Positions 37,398 to 46,707 of a DNA stretch of 64,000 nucleotides are shown one piece after another. The translations under genes were made by a program, and so were the position numbers. How positions within the stretch are numbered: position 1 is the stretch's first letter; each line of letters opens with the position of its first letter. The DNA lies in assembly GCF_000702945.1 (NCBI RefSeq), contig NZ_JNLE01000003.1:2341501-2405500 (forward strand). Reading direction: 5' to 3'. The stretch is from Clostridium sp. KNHs205 (GTDB lineage Bacteria; Bacillota; Clostridia; Lachnospirales; Lachnospiraceae). The notes below the pieces were generated by a model that saw only the letters and a program-made list of their open reading frames with translations, was not told the DNA's origin and ran no database searches.

Positions 37398-38100
37398 TTG
37401 CCTTTCCTCCTCTTGTGTACTGCATATACAGTTTCTCTAATGAAGTTCCATTTTGCAATGCATCATGTACAGCTGCTTCTTTTACTATACTACCCTCATA
37501 CAGTATACCGAAACTGGTAGCTACCTGCTCCAACTCGCTTAAAATATGGCTGGAAATTAGAATTGTCATCCCATTTTCATGTAAGCGTAGCAATAATTCA
37601 CGCAAGTCTGCAATTCCATCGGGGTCAAGACCGTTCATCGGTTCGTCCAAAATGAGAATATCCGGCTTTTGCAGTAATGCCATTGCAAGCTTCAAGCGTT
37701 GTGTCATGCCAAGGGAGAAGTTCTTTACAGGCTTGTGATTACTATCTGCCAAACCAACAGTTTTCAGCACCTCCTCAATCTGGCTGTCCTCAAGCAGACC
37801 AAGCAGATACGTCTGCTCTTTCAGGTTTTCAAAAGCGCTCATATTAAGGAAAAGCGACGGATCATTGATAACAGCAGCAAACCTGCTATCCTGTCCGTTT
37901 GTTTTTGTTATGGAAACTGTTCCCGTAAAATCTTTAATTAAACCCGTAAGAATACGTAACAAGGTTGTTTTTCCTGACCCGTTTTTGCCCACCAGTGCAT
38001 AAATATCCCCTTGTCCAATATGGACAGAAACGTCCTTTAAAATGGTGCTTACTCCATATTGCATTTTAATATTTTCTGCTGTTATAGCATATTTGTTCAA
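37390..38100 (-). CDS. ABC transporter ATP-binding protein, BcrA type
   Basis: 236 residues. Walker A GKNGSGKTT, signature LGMTQR (an M in place of the usual S/G-rich LSGGQ, common in BcrA-like proteins), Walker B ILILDEPMNGLDP and the switch His in ISSHIL. I start at TTG 38100, with GGAGG 8 bp upstream; the longer frame would start on the ribosome site itself. Energises the permease encoded downstream. The TTG overlaps the stop of a decayed upstream frame (TTGA), suggesting it was once the second gene of an operon. Confidence 0.92.
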   Translation of the reverse strand: MNKYAITAENIKMQYGVSTILKDVSVHIGQGDIYALVGKNGSGKTTLLRILTGLIKDFTGTVSITKTNGQDSRFAAVINDPSLFLNMSAFENLKEQTYLLGLLEDSQIEEVLKTVGLADSNHKPVKNFSLGMTQRLKLAMALLQKPDILILDEPMNGLDPDGIADLRELLLRLHENGMTILISSHILSELEQVATSFGILYEGSIVKEAAVHDALQNGTSLEKLYMQYTRGGKAND

Positions 38101-38362
38101 TTTATAATCCTCCAATCAATAAGGGTTGTAAAGCTCTTATATCCATAAACAGATAAAGCTTGAGTATTTGTCTGAAACTCTGCCTTTTCAGCAATCATAC
38201 GCAAGAAGAGGTTCGAAATTCTCCGGAACCTGCCGCTTCCTCCTTCCTTACTCATAAGACTTACATTGTTTAAAAGTGTTTCAAACTTTTGTTTGATTTT
38301 GCAACACCTAATATTTCATATAGATCTAATTCATGTTCTTTAAGGGGATAGTGGCAGTTATC
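38097..38362 (-). pseudogene. Decayed gene upstream of the ABC transporter
   Basis: The minus strand holds HYPLKEHELDLYEILGVAKS in one frame (from about 38362) and, after a shift near 38285, FETLLNNVSLMSKEGGSGRF followed by RRISNLFLRMIAEKAEF and an end at 38097, overlapping the ATPase start by TTGA. The two parts join naturally into about 85 residues. Stops lie upstream and no start is seen. The original protein is not recognised; a regulator is the likely role by position. Confidence 0.5.
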
Positions 38363-38689
38363 TCACTGATTAGAGAAAATAATACGTATTAATATAAATA
38401 GAATCATTTCAGCAGATACATTTGCTGTTGATAAATGGATAAATGCTTTGAAACTTTCGGGATATTGGTATATAATGGATATAAATGTAAGCGTAAAGGT
38501 TATTGGTTCACACGACTTGAAAGAGCTAAAGTATTTAAAGGTAATTAAGAAGGGTTAAAAAAACTATTAACCCTGACAGATATAGCGAATATCAAATTTA
38601 AAGGAATAGAAGTGATTTAGAATAATCTGAATATCCCATAAAATAAGGATTAGAAATTACGATTATAATATTACTAGGAGGAAATAAAA
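38363..38689. other. Intergenic region before the PPOX gene
   Basis: AT-rich. A small hairpin GGGTTAA/TTAACCC (38553-38559/38568-38574) without T-run, and a 27-codon frame (about 38478-38558) without a ribosome site, are all I see. AGGAGG before ATG 38690 marks the next gene. Confidence 0.5.
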
Positions 38690-39181
38690 ATGAACAGGTA
38701 TGAAGAAGGGCTAAAAATGATAGAAGAAAGATGTGGCAATGGAAAAGATAATATTATCTCTCTCTCGACTATCGCAATAGATCCAAACGCTGCTGGTAAC
38801 CCCCGTCCTTACATCCGTGATGTGGATGCTTATTATGAAGATGGTGTATTTTATGTTACTACTTGGGCAAAATCAACTAAAATGCAGCAGATAGCTCAAA
38901 ACCAGGAAGTTGCATTTGCAGTTTGCTTTGAGTGGTTTTCCGGAAATGGAATCGGTGAAAATCTCGGATGGGTCTTGGATCCGAAAAATACTGAGTTAAG
39001 GTCTAAACTTCGTAAAGCATTTGCCAATTGGTACGACGATGCAAATAATGAAAAGGATGAAAGCTGTATTATTTTAGCTATCCGCATCACAAGAGCCACG
39101 GTAATTAAAGACCATGGTGCTGTTCGTTACAATATGGATTTTGTGAATAAAGTAGAAACGGAAGAAGGAAAAATTAAATAA
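38690..39181 (+). CDS. Pyridoxamine 5'-phosphate oxidase-family FMN-binding protein
   Basis: 163 residues with the split-barrel flavin-binding fold. The conserved order is visible: NIISLSTIAIDPNAAGNPRP, VFYVTTWAKSTKMQQIAQNQ (FMN-phosphate contacts), VAFAVCFEWFSGNG and the closing ATVIKDHG strand. These small proteins often reduce or bind flavin, F420 or haem ligands; true PNPx activity is unlikely because the pyridoxal-binding C-terminus is missing. Ribosome site AGGAGG 8 bp upstream. Single gene. Confidence 0.85.
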   Translation: MNRYEEGLKMIEERCGNGKDNIISLSTIAIDPNAAGNPRPYIRDVDAYYEDGVFYVTTWAKSTKMQQIAQNQEVAFAVCFEWFSGNGIGENLGWVLDPKNTELRSKLRKAFANWYDDANNEKDESCIILAIRITRATVIKDHGAVRYNMDFVNKVETEEGKIK

Positions 39182-39205
39182 TCTATTTCAGGATAAGAAT
39201 TAACG

Positions 39206-39299
39206 AAACCTCCCAGCCGGGCATACGAATTGCACCTCTGATAATTTGACATGATGACAAATTATCAGAGGTGCAATTCATTACAGCATAGGGAGGTTT
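39206..39299. terminator. Large two-tier hairpin between convergent genes
   Basis: Inner arms 39227-39248 and 39258-39279 are perfect over 22 bp with a 9-nt loop. Outer arms AAACCTCCC (39206-39214) and GGGAGGTTT (39291-39299) are also perfect. There is no T-run, so RNA stabilisation or a palindromic repeat element are alternatives to termination. Confidence 0.55.
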
Positions 39300-39655
39300 A
39301 AATTATTATCTGTTGTAACCATAGTGTCAGATTCGCCTCTTAAAACGATTATACTATAGGCGCTTGACTGAGGGGGAATACTACTTGTTACAGCAGCTGA
39401 GAATTCAGCATTTACACGCATTCCAACATCCAAATTGAAAAGGCTTAGGGATTCTCCATATTGACTTATGATTATAGTATATTGACTTACATTTAATCTT
39501 ATGATTTGACTGGTACCCATTACCGCAAGCTCTTCAATAACCCGGCGGAACTGGGTGTAATTATGGGGCCAGTTATATCTTTGCAGAAGAGACAGTGCTT
39601 CCGGATCGGCACCTAAAATCTGTCTCGGCATATAGTATTTTTTTTCTATTCTCAT
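39281..39655 (-). pseudogene. Chimeric ORF starting with a sigma-54 activator fragment
   Basis: 124 codons. Residues about 14-50 (ADPEALSLLQRYNWPHNYTQ, FRRVIEELAV) match the end of a sigma-54 AAA+ activator domain (WPGNxRELxxVIE). All ATPase motifs (GESGTGKE, GAFTGA) are missing. The second half (GMRVNAEFSAAVTSSIPPQS and on) is a different, unrecognised beta-rich segment. It looks like two gene ends fused by deletion. GGAAAAG precedes the ATG, so it may be translated. Confidence 0.5.
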
Positions 39656-39863
39656 ACAGTTTTCTTTTCCATTTCCAATACATTATTCTCGTTTAGCTAT
39701 ATATACAGCAGGCACATAGTTCTTAACAGCAGCATAAAGTTAAATTGGAGTAGTTGAATCTTTACATTTTCCTTATCCGATATTTAGAATATTCTGGATT
39801 CAGCTCTGCAAATCCGTAACAGCGCTTGTGGTGTATATAGAGAGAAAAGGAGTGTATGCTTCT

Positions 39864-41735
39864 ATGTTAACAAAAAAAAGCCGTATTAAAGATATTTATG
39901 CGAATCCAATTGGCCGCGACATTATAGATCGAGTAGCTTTACAACTGAATATCAACAAGAAGGTAATTACTAATCCAATCATAGGAAATATGAGGCTAAA
40001 GACTTTGCCTAAGCTCTTGAAAGGAAAATTGAAGGAGGGATTTGTTGATGTTATGCTAACCCTATTAAATACCGAACAGGAAACAGCACTGTCCGATGTT
40101 GGGGAAATTCAAAAAGCATGGTGGAAAGAGGCAGTATTTTATCAGATTTACCCCAGAAGTTTTAAAGACAGCAATGGAGATGGTATTGGGGATCTGCAGG
40201 GGATAATAAGTAAATTGGATTATATAAAAGACCTGGGTATCGATGCTATCTGGCTTTCACCGATTTATGATTCTCCCAATGATGATAATGGATATGACAT
40301 CAGAGATTATCAGAAGGTCATGGCTGAGTTTGGAACAATGGAGGACTTTGAGGAATTATTATTGGAAGTTCATAAACGTGACATGAAACTTATTATGGAT
40401 CTGGTGGTTAATCATACCTCTGATGAACATGAATGGTATCAGAAGGCTGTACAGGAACCGGATTCCAAATACAGAGATTATTATATTTTTAAGGATCAGC
40501 CAAACAACTGGACATCATTTTTCAGCGGTAGTGCCTGGAATTATGTAGAAGAACGTAAGCAGTATGCACTGCATTTATTCTCAAAGAAGCAAATGGATTT
40601 AAACTGGGAAAATGAAAACCTGCGGCATGAGATTCATGAGATGGTAAAAATGTGGCTGGAGAAAGGTGTAGACGGATTCCGCCTGGATGTGATTAATTAT
40701 ATTTCTAAGCGGGATGGTCTGCCTGATGGAAATGAAGACATTGGTAAGATTATGGGGTATTACGGTGCGGAACATTATTTCTACGGGCCTCACCTTCATG
40801 AGTATTTACATGAGTTGAAAGAAAAAGTGTTTGGCCCATATAATGCTTTTTCAATTGGTGAAACTCCCGGAACAGGGATGGAAATGAGCAAGCTGCTGAC
40901 TGCGGATTACCGAAATGAGCTTGACATGGTATTCTCCTTTGACCATCTGGAAACTCCCGGACATACCCGCTTTGATGATTATCAATATGACCTGGGGTAT
41001 TTGAAGAGTTATATGATTTATTGGATGCAGAACTATGGGAACCATTGTCAGCCATCTCTGTTCTTTGAGAATCATGATAATCCCCGTATGATTTCCAAGA
41101 TAAATCCAGACCCGCAGTACCGGAAGGTCCTGGGTAAACTTTTGGCAGTAATCCAGCTTACCTTGCGGGGCACACCGTTTATTTATCAGGGGCAGGAGCT
41201 TGGAATGGTCAATCAGGACTTTCAGACAATTGAGGAGCTTCGAGATGTAGAATCCTTGAATCTTTATGATAAGTTAAGTAAGACCCTGGGAAAAGAAGAG
41301 GCGTTTGCCAAGATACTTGCCGGTACAAGAGATCATGCCAGAACACCGATGCAATGGAACGATCAGAAATATGCAGGTTTTTCCACCGGGGAGCCCTGGA
41401 TTATGATGGATGAGGATTATAAACAATGTAATGCTGAGGCTCAGCTTCAGGATGAGGACTCCATCCTTCGTTTTTATCAGAAGTTACTTGCATTCAGAAA
41501 GGAGCATGGTGTCATTTATTATGGAGAGGTATTATTTACGGAACAAAAGGTAAATGATTTATTCACCTATTATCGTAAGGATGAGACAGAAACGCTGTAT
41601 ATTGAAATGAATTTAAGTTCCTGCAGCAGGAAACGAACAAAGTATCCGGAGGGGCTTCGTATCTTATCGAATTATGCAGAGGTTTCGTCTTCATTCTTAA
41701 GGCCTTATGAGGCAGGTATATGGAAAAATAATTAG
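39864..41735 (+). CDS. GH13 alpha-glucosidase (oligo-1,6-glucosidase type) with N-terminal extension
   Basis: 623 residues from ATG 39864 (AAGGAG about 11 bp upstream; GTG starts further up are possible). Residues 1-95 form an added domain (DIYANPIGRDIIDRV, VITNPIIGNMRLKTL). The GH13 barrel follows from WWKEAVFYQIYPRSFKDSNG, with nucleophile Asp275 (GFRLDVINY), acid/base Glu333 (FSIGETPG) and Asp405 (FENHDNPR). The barrel sequence is of the oligo-1,6-glucosidase/alpha-glucosidase group (subfamilies 23/31-like). Cytoplasmic; would hydrolyse malto- or isomalto-oligosaccharides, complementing the secreted amylase. A terminator follows. Confidence 0.93.
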   Translation: MLTKKSRIKDIYANPIGRDIIDRVALQLNINKKVITNPIIGNMRLKTLPKLLKGKLKEGFVDVMLTLLNTEQETALSDVGEIQKAWWKEAVFYQIYPRSFKDSNGDGIGDLQGIISKLDYIKDLGIDAIWLSPIYDSPNDDNGYDIRDYQKVMAEFGTMEDFEELLLEVHKRDMKLIMDLVVNHTSDEHEWYQKAVQEPDSKYRDYYIFKDQPNNWTSFFSGSAWNYVEERKQYALHLFSKKQMDLNWENENLRHEIHEMVKMWLEKGVDGFRLDVINYISKRDGLPDGNEDIGKIMGYYGAEHYFYGPHLHEYLHELKEKVFGPYNAFSIGETPGTGMEMSKLLTADYRNELDMVFSFDHLETPGHTRFDDYQYDLGYLKSYMIYWMQNYGNHCQPSLFFENHDNPRMISKINPDPQYRKVLGKLLAVIQLTLRGTPFIYQGQELGMVNQDFQTIEELRDVESLNLYDKLSKTLGKEEAFAKILAGTRDHARTPMQWNDQKYAGFSTGEPWIMMDEDYKQCNAEAQLQDEDSILRFYQKLLAFRKEHGVIYYGEVLFTEQKVNDLFTYYRKDETETLYIEMNLSSCSRKRTKYPEGLRILSNYAEVSSSFLRPYEAGIWKNN

Positions 41736-41840
41736 TGCAAACCATATGAACAGTTTTCAGCTTTCTGCCTTACTTATGAAATCGGCTTAAAGAACAGCTA
41801 TTTAAAAGAGTTAGGAAAAGAACTTAAAGAAAGCAGTAAG

Positions 41841-41890
41841 TGCACCACAAATGCAGGATATATACTCTTACATTTGGAGGTGCATTTTTA
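41841..41890 (+). terminator. Terminator after the alpha-glucosidase
   Basis: TGCACCACAAATG (41841-41853) pairs, with one bulge, with CATTTGGAGGTGCA (41871-41884), followed by TTTTTA. Confidence 0.75.
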
Positions 41891-42039
41891 TATTGAAAAC
41901 AGTTAGTCTCAAAATTTCATTTTTATTTTAGGCTATGGTTAAAACAGTGTTGATAATATGCAATTATTAAGGAACTTGTTAAAAGTTCCCTTAATGCACA
42001 TTTTAAGAATATATCTATTAAGTTTACTGTAGATTATGT

Positions 42040-42576
42040 TTATTTTGAACGCAAAAAATAGTGCTCTCCTTCATATACATTGCCTTCACAGAAGTCAATT
42101 TTTAATAATGTATTCCGCCTTACAACAGCTTGAGGTATTGCCTTAGTTGCAATCACATCAACCTCAAACAAATCAAAAAAGTTCTCGTTACAAACACTAA
42201 ATATTTCGTTTAAGTAATCTGTATTTTCGTATTCAGAAGAAACATCAACTCGGAGTATTCCCGTTTTAATTTTATATTTACCAACATAACCAAACATTTC
42301 TACTGTTCCAATAGCTTTAGATATTGATTTATCTATAATTGCAAAGCGTATAAATTCTTGTTGAGAATATGCACAAAGCCAAGCTTTAATACATTGTAAC
42401 ATATCCTCAATTTTGTAAATACAAAAATCACCTGTACACCTATCAGAGTTAAAAAATTTTTGTGCCTTACTATCAGAATAACATTTAAGTAGACCTTCGG
42501 AATCTTCTTCTGAAACGAGTCTTAAAATAAAACTTTCTGTTTCAAAAGTGGGGCATATTTCATATGGGTTCTTCAT
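42040..42576 (-). CDS. GNAT-family acetyltransferase-like protein
   Basis: 178 residues from ATG 42576 (GAGGAGGA 5 bp upstream). The opening FETESFILRLVSEEDSEGLL matches RimJ/RimL-type GNATs, as do RFAIIDKSISKAIGTVEMFG and the C-terminal ATKAIPQAVVRRNTLLKIDF. The acetyl-CoA loop (RxxGxG/A) is not evident; its place reads SSEYENTDYLNEI. So cofactor binding may be altered and activity is uncertain. It is a stand-alone gene; its target is unknown. Confidence 0.75.
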   Translation of the reverse strand: MKNPYEICPTFETESFILRLVSEEDSEGLLKCYSDSKAQKFFNSDRCTGDFCIYKIEDMLQCIKAWLCAYSQQEFIRFAIIDKSISKAIGTVEMFGYVGKYKIKTGILRVDVSSEYENTDYLNEIFSVCNENFFDLFEVDVIATKAIPQAVVRRNTLLKIDFCEGNVYEGEHYFLRSK

Positions 42577-42645
42577 AAAAATCCTCCTCATCATGTATAT
42601 TATATAATCTTTCTTCGCTCCACATTTCTTACCATTGTGCCACAA

Positions 42646-42881
42646 AAATCTACAATTCTCTATTTACTTTATTATATAACATGTAGAGGTATAATTTCAA
42701 ATATTTTACACGCATTATACATAGACTGCTTCTAAAATCCTAAAATCCTTTAATTTTGTGTCAGTATGAGAGGTATGGGATTGAACTGACTCTACAGCTG
42801 GCATAATAAGACCTCCGTTATCATTCGTATATTCTTATTATAGCCAATTCTATAGACTGCAAAATAGGAGTAAATAATAAT
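42646..42881. other. Intergenic region, no gene seen
   Basis: AT-rich with short broken frames on both strands; it holds the upstream region of the acetyltransferase gene. Nothing further could be supported. Confidence 0.5.
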
Positions 42882-42916
42882 CCCTCCAAACTTATGGCGA
42901 TGCATTAGTTCGGAGG
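42882..42916 (-). terminator. Hairpin after the Arg-rich protein gene
   Basis: On the minus strand CCTCCGAAC pairs with GTTTGGAGG (one G-T pair) and is followed by GATTATTA; a weak T-run. Confidence 0.5.
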
Positions 42917-42941
42917 TTCATGAATTTGCCGGTATTCTTTT

Positions 42942-43271
42942 TTAATAGCGACGATGACGGTGTCTGTCAAATAGGTTTCTGAAAAACAAAAGTCTAAATA
43001 TATCCCTTAAATTAAAATCACGGAAATTTCTGCGTCGTCTGCGGCGGCCTCTGCCATCTCTTCCGAATCCATCTATCTGTTGAGTATCGATAGTAGCAAA
43101 GCCGTAATAATTATTTTCTTCATATTGATTCAGTAGGTTATCGATCATGTCATCTAAATTCGTGAGGGTCTCATCACCGCTTATATTGTTGTTATCGATG
43201 AGATAGACAACGTTGTCGTTAAGCATTGCATAAATTTCAGGATATTCTTCAGCAAAATCAAGTAAATCCAT
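42942..43271 (-). CDS. Small bipartite acidic/Arg-rich protein, unknown function
   Basis: 109 residues. Residues 1-65 are acidic and Asn/Asp-rich (EEYPEIYAMLNDNVVYLIDN). Residues 68-109 are extremely basic and aromatic (GRGRRRRRRNFRDFNLRD, ending FDRHRHRRY). AAAAGG 8 bp before the ATG supports translation. It is divergent from the Ku gene across about 145 bp. The basic tail could bind nucleic acid, or the protein could be a spore-coat or spore-core component; sequence alone does not decide. Not a family I recognise. Confidence 0.65.
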   Translation of the reverse strand: MDLLDFAEEYPEIYAMLNDNVVYLIDNNNISGDETLTNLDDMIDNLLNQYEENNYYGFATIDTQQIDGFGRDGRGRRRRRRNFRDFNLRDIFRLLFFRNLFDRHRHRRY

Positions 43272-43417
43272 AATAAATACCTTTTAGTCTTTTTTTTATT
43301 ATATGCTTTAATGAGAGAATTGTTAAACTTTTTGCATTTTTCGGTTATGACTGCCGTTTCTTTTCAATGAATACTTCCATCTTACTTGGAAACAATACCC
43401 TTGGAGGTGTTTACAAC

Positions 43418-44191
43418 ATGATATCACGCAAATCAGTTATAACTTTTGGTATGGTCGCAATTCCCATCGGGATGTCCACGACTACTCAGGACAATGACAT
43501 TCATTTTAATCAACTCCATAAAGGAGACAACAGCCGTATCCGGTATAAGAAGACCTGTGCCCACTGCGGCAAAGAAGTAAAAGCAGAAGAGATCGTTAAA
43601 GGCTTTGAGTATGATGATGACAAATATGTGGTTATCACAGACGAAGAGATTGAAAAAATCAAAACAGAAAAAGAGAAATCCATCCAGATTCTTCATTTTG
43701 CACAGCTAAACCAGATTTCACCAGTCTATTATGAGAAGACTTATCAGGCGACGCCAGAAGCCGGTGGTGAAAAAGCTTTCGAGCTTCTCCGCTCCGCATT
43801 AATGGGAGAACAGAAGATAGCCATAGGAAAGACCGTCATAGGTACAAAGGACACACTAATGGCAATCATACCCAGAGAGGATGGCATCCTTATATCCACT
43901 ATGTTCTATGCAGATGAAATCAAGGCTCTTCAAAAACAATACACGAAACCAGAAGTATCCGAGCAGGAACTGGGCATGGCAAAAATGCTGATTAATTCCA
44001 TGGATACGCCTTTTGATCCTTCCAAATATAAAGACGAATACCAGGGGAGACTGCGTTCTCTTATTGAGACTAAGATTTCCGGTAAGGAGGTTGTGGCTCC
44101 CGAGTCAGAAGGTGAAGGAAAAGTCATCGATCTTATGGAAGCTCTCAAAGCCAGCGTAGAAAAAGCAAAGAAAGATAAGGAAACAGCGTGA
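43418..44191 (+). CDS. ku: Ku homodimeric DNA-end-binding protein
   Basis: 257 residues from ATG 43418 (GGAGG 9 bp upstream; the longer frame has no site). Encircles double-strand DNA ends and recruits LigD for non-homologous end joining. Begins ISRKSVITFGMVAIPIGM, contains the small zinc-knuckle-like HCGKEV of some bacterial Ku proteins, and continues with KGFEYDDDKYVVITDEEI, the bacterial Ku core signature. The C-terminal tail is short and Lys-rich (EKAKKDKE). The ligD gene follows after 4 bp, an operon arrangement that confirms the assignment. In Bacillus these genes act in spores; here regulation is not visible. Confidence 0.96.
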   Translation: MISRKSVITFGMVAIPIGMSTTTQDNDIHFNQLHKGDNSRIRYKKTCAHCGKEVKAEEIVKGFEYDDDKYVVITDEEIEKIKTEKEKSIQILHFAQLNQISPVYYEKTYQATPEAGGEKAFELLRSALMGEQKIAIGKTVIGTKDTLMAIIPREDGILISTMFYADEIKALQKQYTKPEVSEQELGMAKMLINSMDTPFDPSKYKDEYQGRLRSLIETKISGKEVVAPESEGEGKVIDLMEALKASVEKAKKDKETA

Positions 44192-44195
44192 GCTT

Positions 44196-46643
44196 ATGAC
44201 AGTGAGTTTAAACGAATACAATGAAAAAAGGGATTTTGATAAAACCTTTGAACCCCAGGGAAGGGCGGAAGATTCCGGAGATAGCCTGCGATTTGTGGTA
44301 CAGCACCATATGGCCCGCCGAGAGCACTATGACTTCCGTCTGGAATGGAACCAGGTTCTTTTAAGCTGGGCGGTACCAAAAGGACCTTCCTTCGATACAC
44401 ACGATAAAAGACTTGCGGTACAGGTAGAAGACCACCCTCTTGAGTACAGAAATTTTGAGGGGACTATTCCGAAGGGGGAATACGGCGGCGGAGTAGTCCT
44501 TCTCTGGGATGAAGGGTTTTGGGAACCTCAGGGGAACGTGGAGGAAGGGCTGAGAGAAGGCGTTCTTAAATTTGTTCTGACAGGAAAGCGGCTAAAGGGT
44601 AAGTGGGCTTTGATCCGGCTAAAAGCAAAGGCAGGAGAGAAGAAGGACAACTGGCTCTTACTGAAGGAAAAAGATGAGTATGTTAATACGGAGGGCATAT
44701 CCGGATTTACTACCAGTATCAGAACAGGACGTACCATAGAGGAGATTGAAGCCGGAGAAGCAGAAAAATTCATTCGGAATCCTTTTAACAAGGTTGAGGT
44801 AATGTTGGCCAGATTAGCTCATAGCATACCGGAGGAAGAGGACTGGCTCTATGAATTAAAATATGATGGTTATCGGATTGTTGCTTTTGTGGAAGGCAAT
44901 CAGGTACGGCTGATGACCAGAAACGGAAATGATTATACAAGAAGGTTCCAGCCGGTTGCCAGCTCCCTCATAGACCTTGCTGCCGGGAGGGCAATGGTAC
45001 TGGACGGAGAAGTTGCCATTACGGACTCAGAGGGTAAGACGGATTTTCAAGCTTTACAGCATTATATGAAAAATCCAAAACCACAGAAGCTCACCTATAT
45101 TATCTTCGATTTGCTTGCTCTGGATGGCGTTGATCTTCGGGGATACCCCTTGACGGAAAGAAAAGAAAGGCTGGAGACCCTGCTCACGGGTGCTCCCAAA
45201 AGACTCTTCTACAGCCGTTATATCAGAGGAATGGGAAAGGAAAGCTTCGCTGCAGCCGAAGAGGCCGGTATGGAGGGTATTGTAGGGAAAAAAGCGGATT
45301 CTGTCTACAGCGGAACCAGAAATGGCGACTGGATTAAGTTAAAATGTGAAAAGCGGCAGGAATTTGTTATTTGCGGATATTCACTTTCTGACAAGAAAGC
45401 AAGGGGAATTAGTTCCCTTCTCTTAGGCATCTATGAAGGTGAAGATCTGGTTTATGCCGGACGTGTTGGTACCGGCTTTGGTGAGTCTGACATAAAACAC
45501 CTATTGGAGAAGTTTGAGAACATAAAAAGGATGAATACAGCGTTTAAAGCAGAACCTGAATCCAAACCATCAGAAGTGATTACCTGGCTTGAGCCGGAGC
45601 TGATTGCAGAAGTCAAATTTACCGAATGGACCGCAGAAAATCTGCTAAGACATGCAAGCTTTCAAGGTTTGAGGACAGACAAGGACGCCAGGGAGGTTCA
45701 AAGAGAAATGACAGTAGAGGAAACATTATTTCAAGCCTCAGGAAATGAATACGGGGAAAGCATGAATGTAAATACCGACAGCATCTTAGTGGGAGAAATT
45801 AAAATTACAAGTCCCGAAAAGATAATATACGGAGAGCCTGAAATTACAAAAGCAGATATTGTACGGTATTATGAAAAGGTTTCGGAGCGGATGCTGCCCT
45901 TTTTAAGCTATAGGGTTTTAAGTGTTGTCCGCTGTCCGAAGGGTATATCACAGGCCAGTTTTTTTAAGAAACATCCCGGTCCTGACAGCAAGGGCATTAT
46001 TACAATACCGGTAACCAATGGCAGCGGTGAAACAGAGGAATATTTCTATCTTGAAAATCTGACAGGGATTTTATATGAAGCACAGATGTGCACTTTGGAA
46101 TTTCATACCTGGGGAAGCCGTGTAGATGCTATCGAAAAACCGGATATGATGGTTTTTGATCTGGACCCGGATGAAGGGATGGAACTGAGCAGAGTCCGTC
46201 AGGGGGTGAGAGATATCAGAAGCATCCTTAGCGAACTCTCCTTGAATTCCTATCTTAAAACCAGCGGCGGTAAAGGATATCATGTTGTTGTTCCTCTAAA
46301 ACCGGTAGTTACCTGGGAGGTATTCCATGAGTTTGCAAGGACTGTTGCCAAAGTAATGGAACAGAAATGGCCTGACCGCTACACCAGTAATGTAAGAAAG
46401 TCAAAGCGTACCGACAGGATTTTTATTGACTGGATCAGAAACGGCAGAGGTGCCACAAGTATTGCACCTTATTCCTTAAGGGCGAGAAAAGGAGCAAAAG
46501 TGTCAATGCCCATTACATGGGAGGAACTTGATACCGTGGCGCCGGATGGTGTAAATATGGCGGAAGCCCTTGCAAGAATCAATGCCAGTGATCCCTGGAA
46601 AGATTTTTACAATAATAATCAAAGTCTAAGACCGAATATGTAA
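44196..46643 (+). CDS. ligD: Multidomain DNA ligase D (nuclease-ligase-polymerase)
   Basis: 815 residues, NHEJ enzyme with three activities. Order: 3'-phosphoesterase domain (about 20-170; VVQHHMARREHYDFRLEW, GPSFDTHDKRLAVQVEDHPL), ATP-dependent ligase (about 195-500; adenylated Lys222 in ELKYDGYR, then GEVAI and the motif V-like EFVICGY), and primase-type polymerase (about 530-810; ITKADIVRYYEKV, VFDLDPDEG, TSGGKGYHVVVPL). This PE-LIG-POL order is that of Pseudomonas LigD, unlike Mycobacterium (POL-PE-LIG) or Bacillus (LIG-POL). Translated from an ATG 4 bp after ku. All domains appear complete. Confidence 0.96.
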   Translation: MTVSLNEYNEKRDFDKTFEPQGRAEDSGDSLRFVVQHHMARREHYDFRLEWNQVLLSWAVPKGPSFDTHDKRLAVQVEDHPLEYRNFEGTIPKGEYGGGVVLLWDEGFWEPQGNVEEGLREGVLKFVLTGKRLKGKWALIRLKAKAGEKKDNWLLLKEKDEYVNTEGISGFTTSIRTGRTIEEIEAGEAEKFIRNPFNKVEVMLARLAHSIPEEEDWLYELKYDGYRIVAFVEGNQVRLMTRNGNDYTRRFQPVASSLIDLAAGRAMVLDGEVAITDSEGKTDFQALQHYMKNPKPQKLTYIIFDLLALDGVDLRGYPLTERKERLETLLTGAPKRLFYSRYIRGMGKESFAAAEEAGMEGIVGKKADSVYSGTRNGDWIKLKCEKRQEFVICGYSLSDKKARGISSLLLGIYEGEDLVYAGRVGTGFGESDIKHLLEKFENIKRMNTAFKAEPESKPSEVITWLEPELIAEVKFTEWTAENLLRHASFQGLRTDKDAREVQREMTVEETLFQASGNEYGESMNVNTDSILVGEIKITSPEKIIYGEPEITKADIVRYYEKVSERMLPFLSYRVLSVVRCPKGISQASFFKKHPGPDSKGIITIPVTNGSGETEEYFYLENLTGILYEAQMCTLEFHTWGSRVDAIEKPDMMVFDLDPDEGMELSRVRQGVRDIRSILSELSLNSYLKTSGGKGYHVVVPLKPVVTWEVFHEFARTVAKVMEQKWPDRYTSNVRKSKRTDRIFIDWIRNGRGATSIAPYSLRARKGAKVSMPITWEELDTVAPDGVNMAEALARINASDPWKDFYNNNQSLRPNM

Positions 46644-46707
46644 AGCTTGTTTAATCTTTTAAGCTCAATCTTTCACTATCCATATTGGATATGAACATGT
46701 CTTCTTT

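Noticed and set aside
38478-38561. 27-codon plus-strand ORF before the PPOX gene
   Set aside because: No ribosome site and no recognisable pattern; likely chance.
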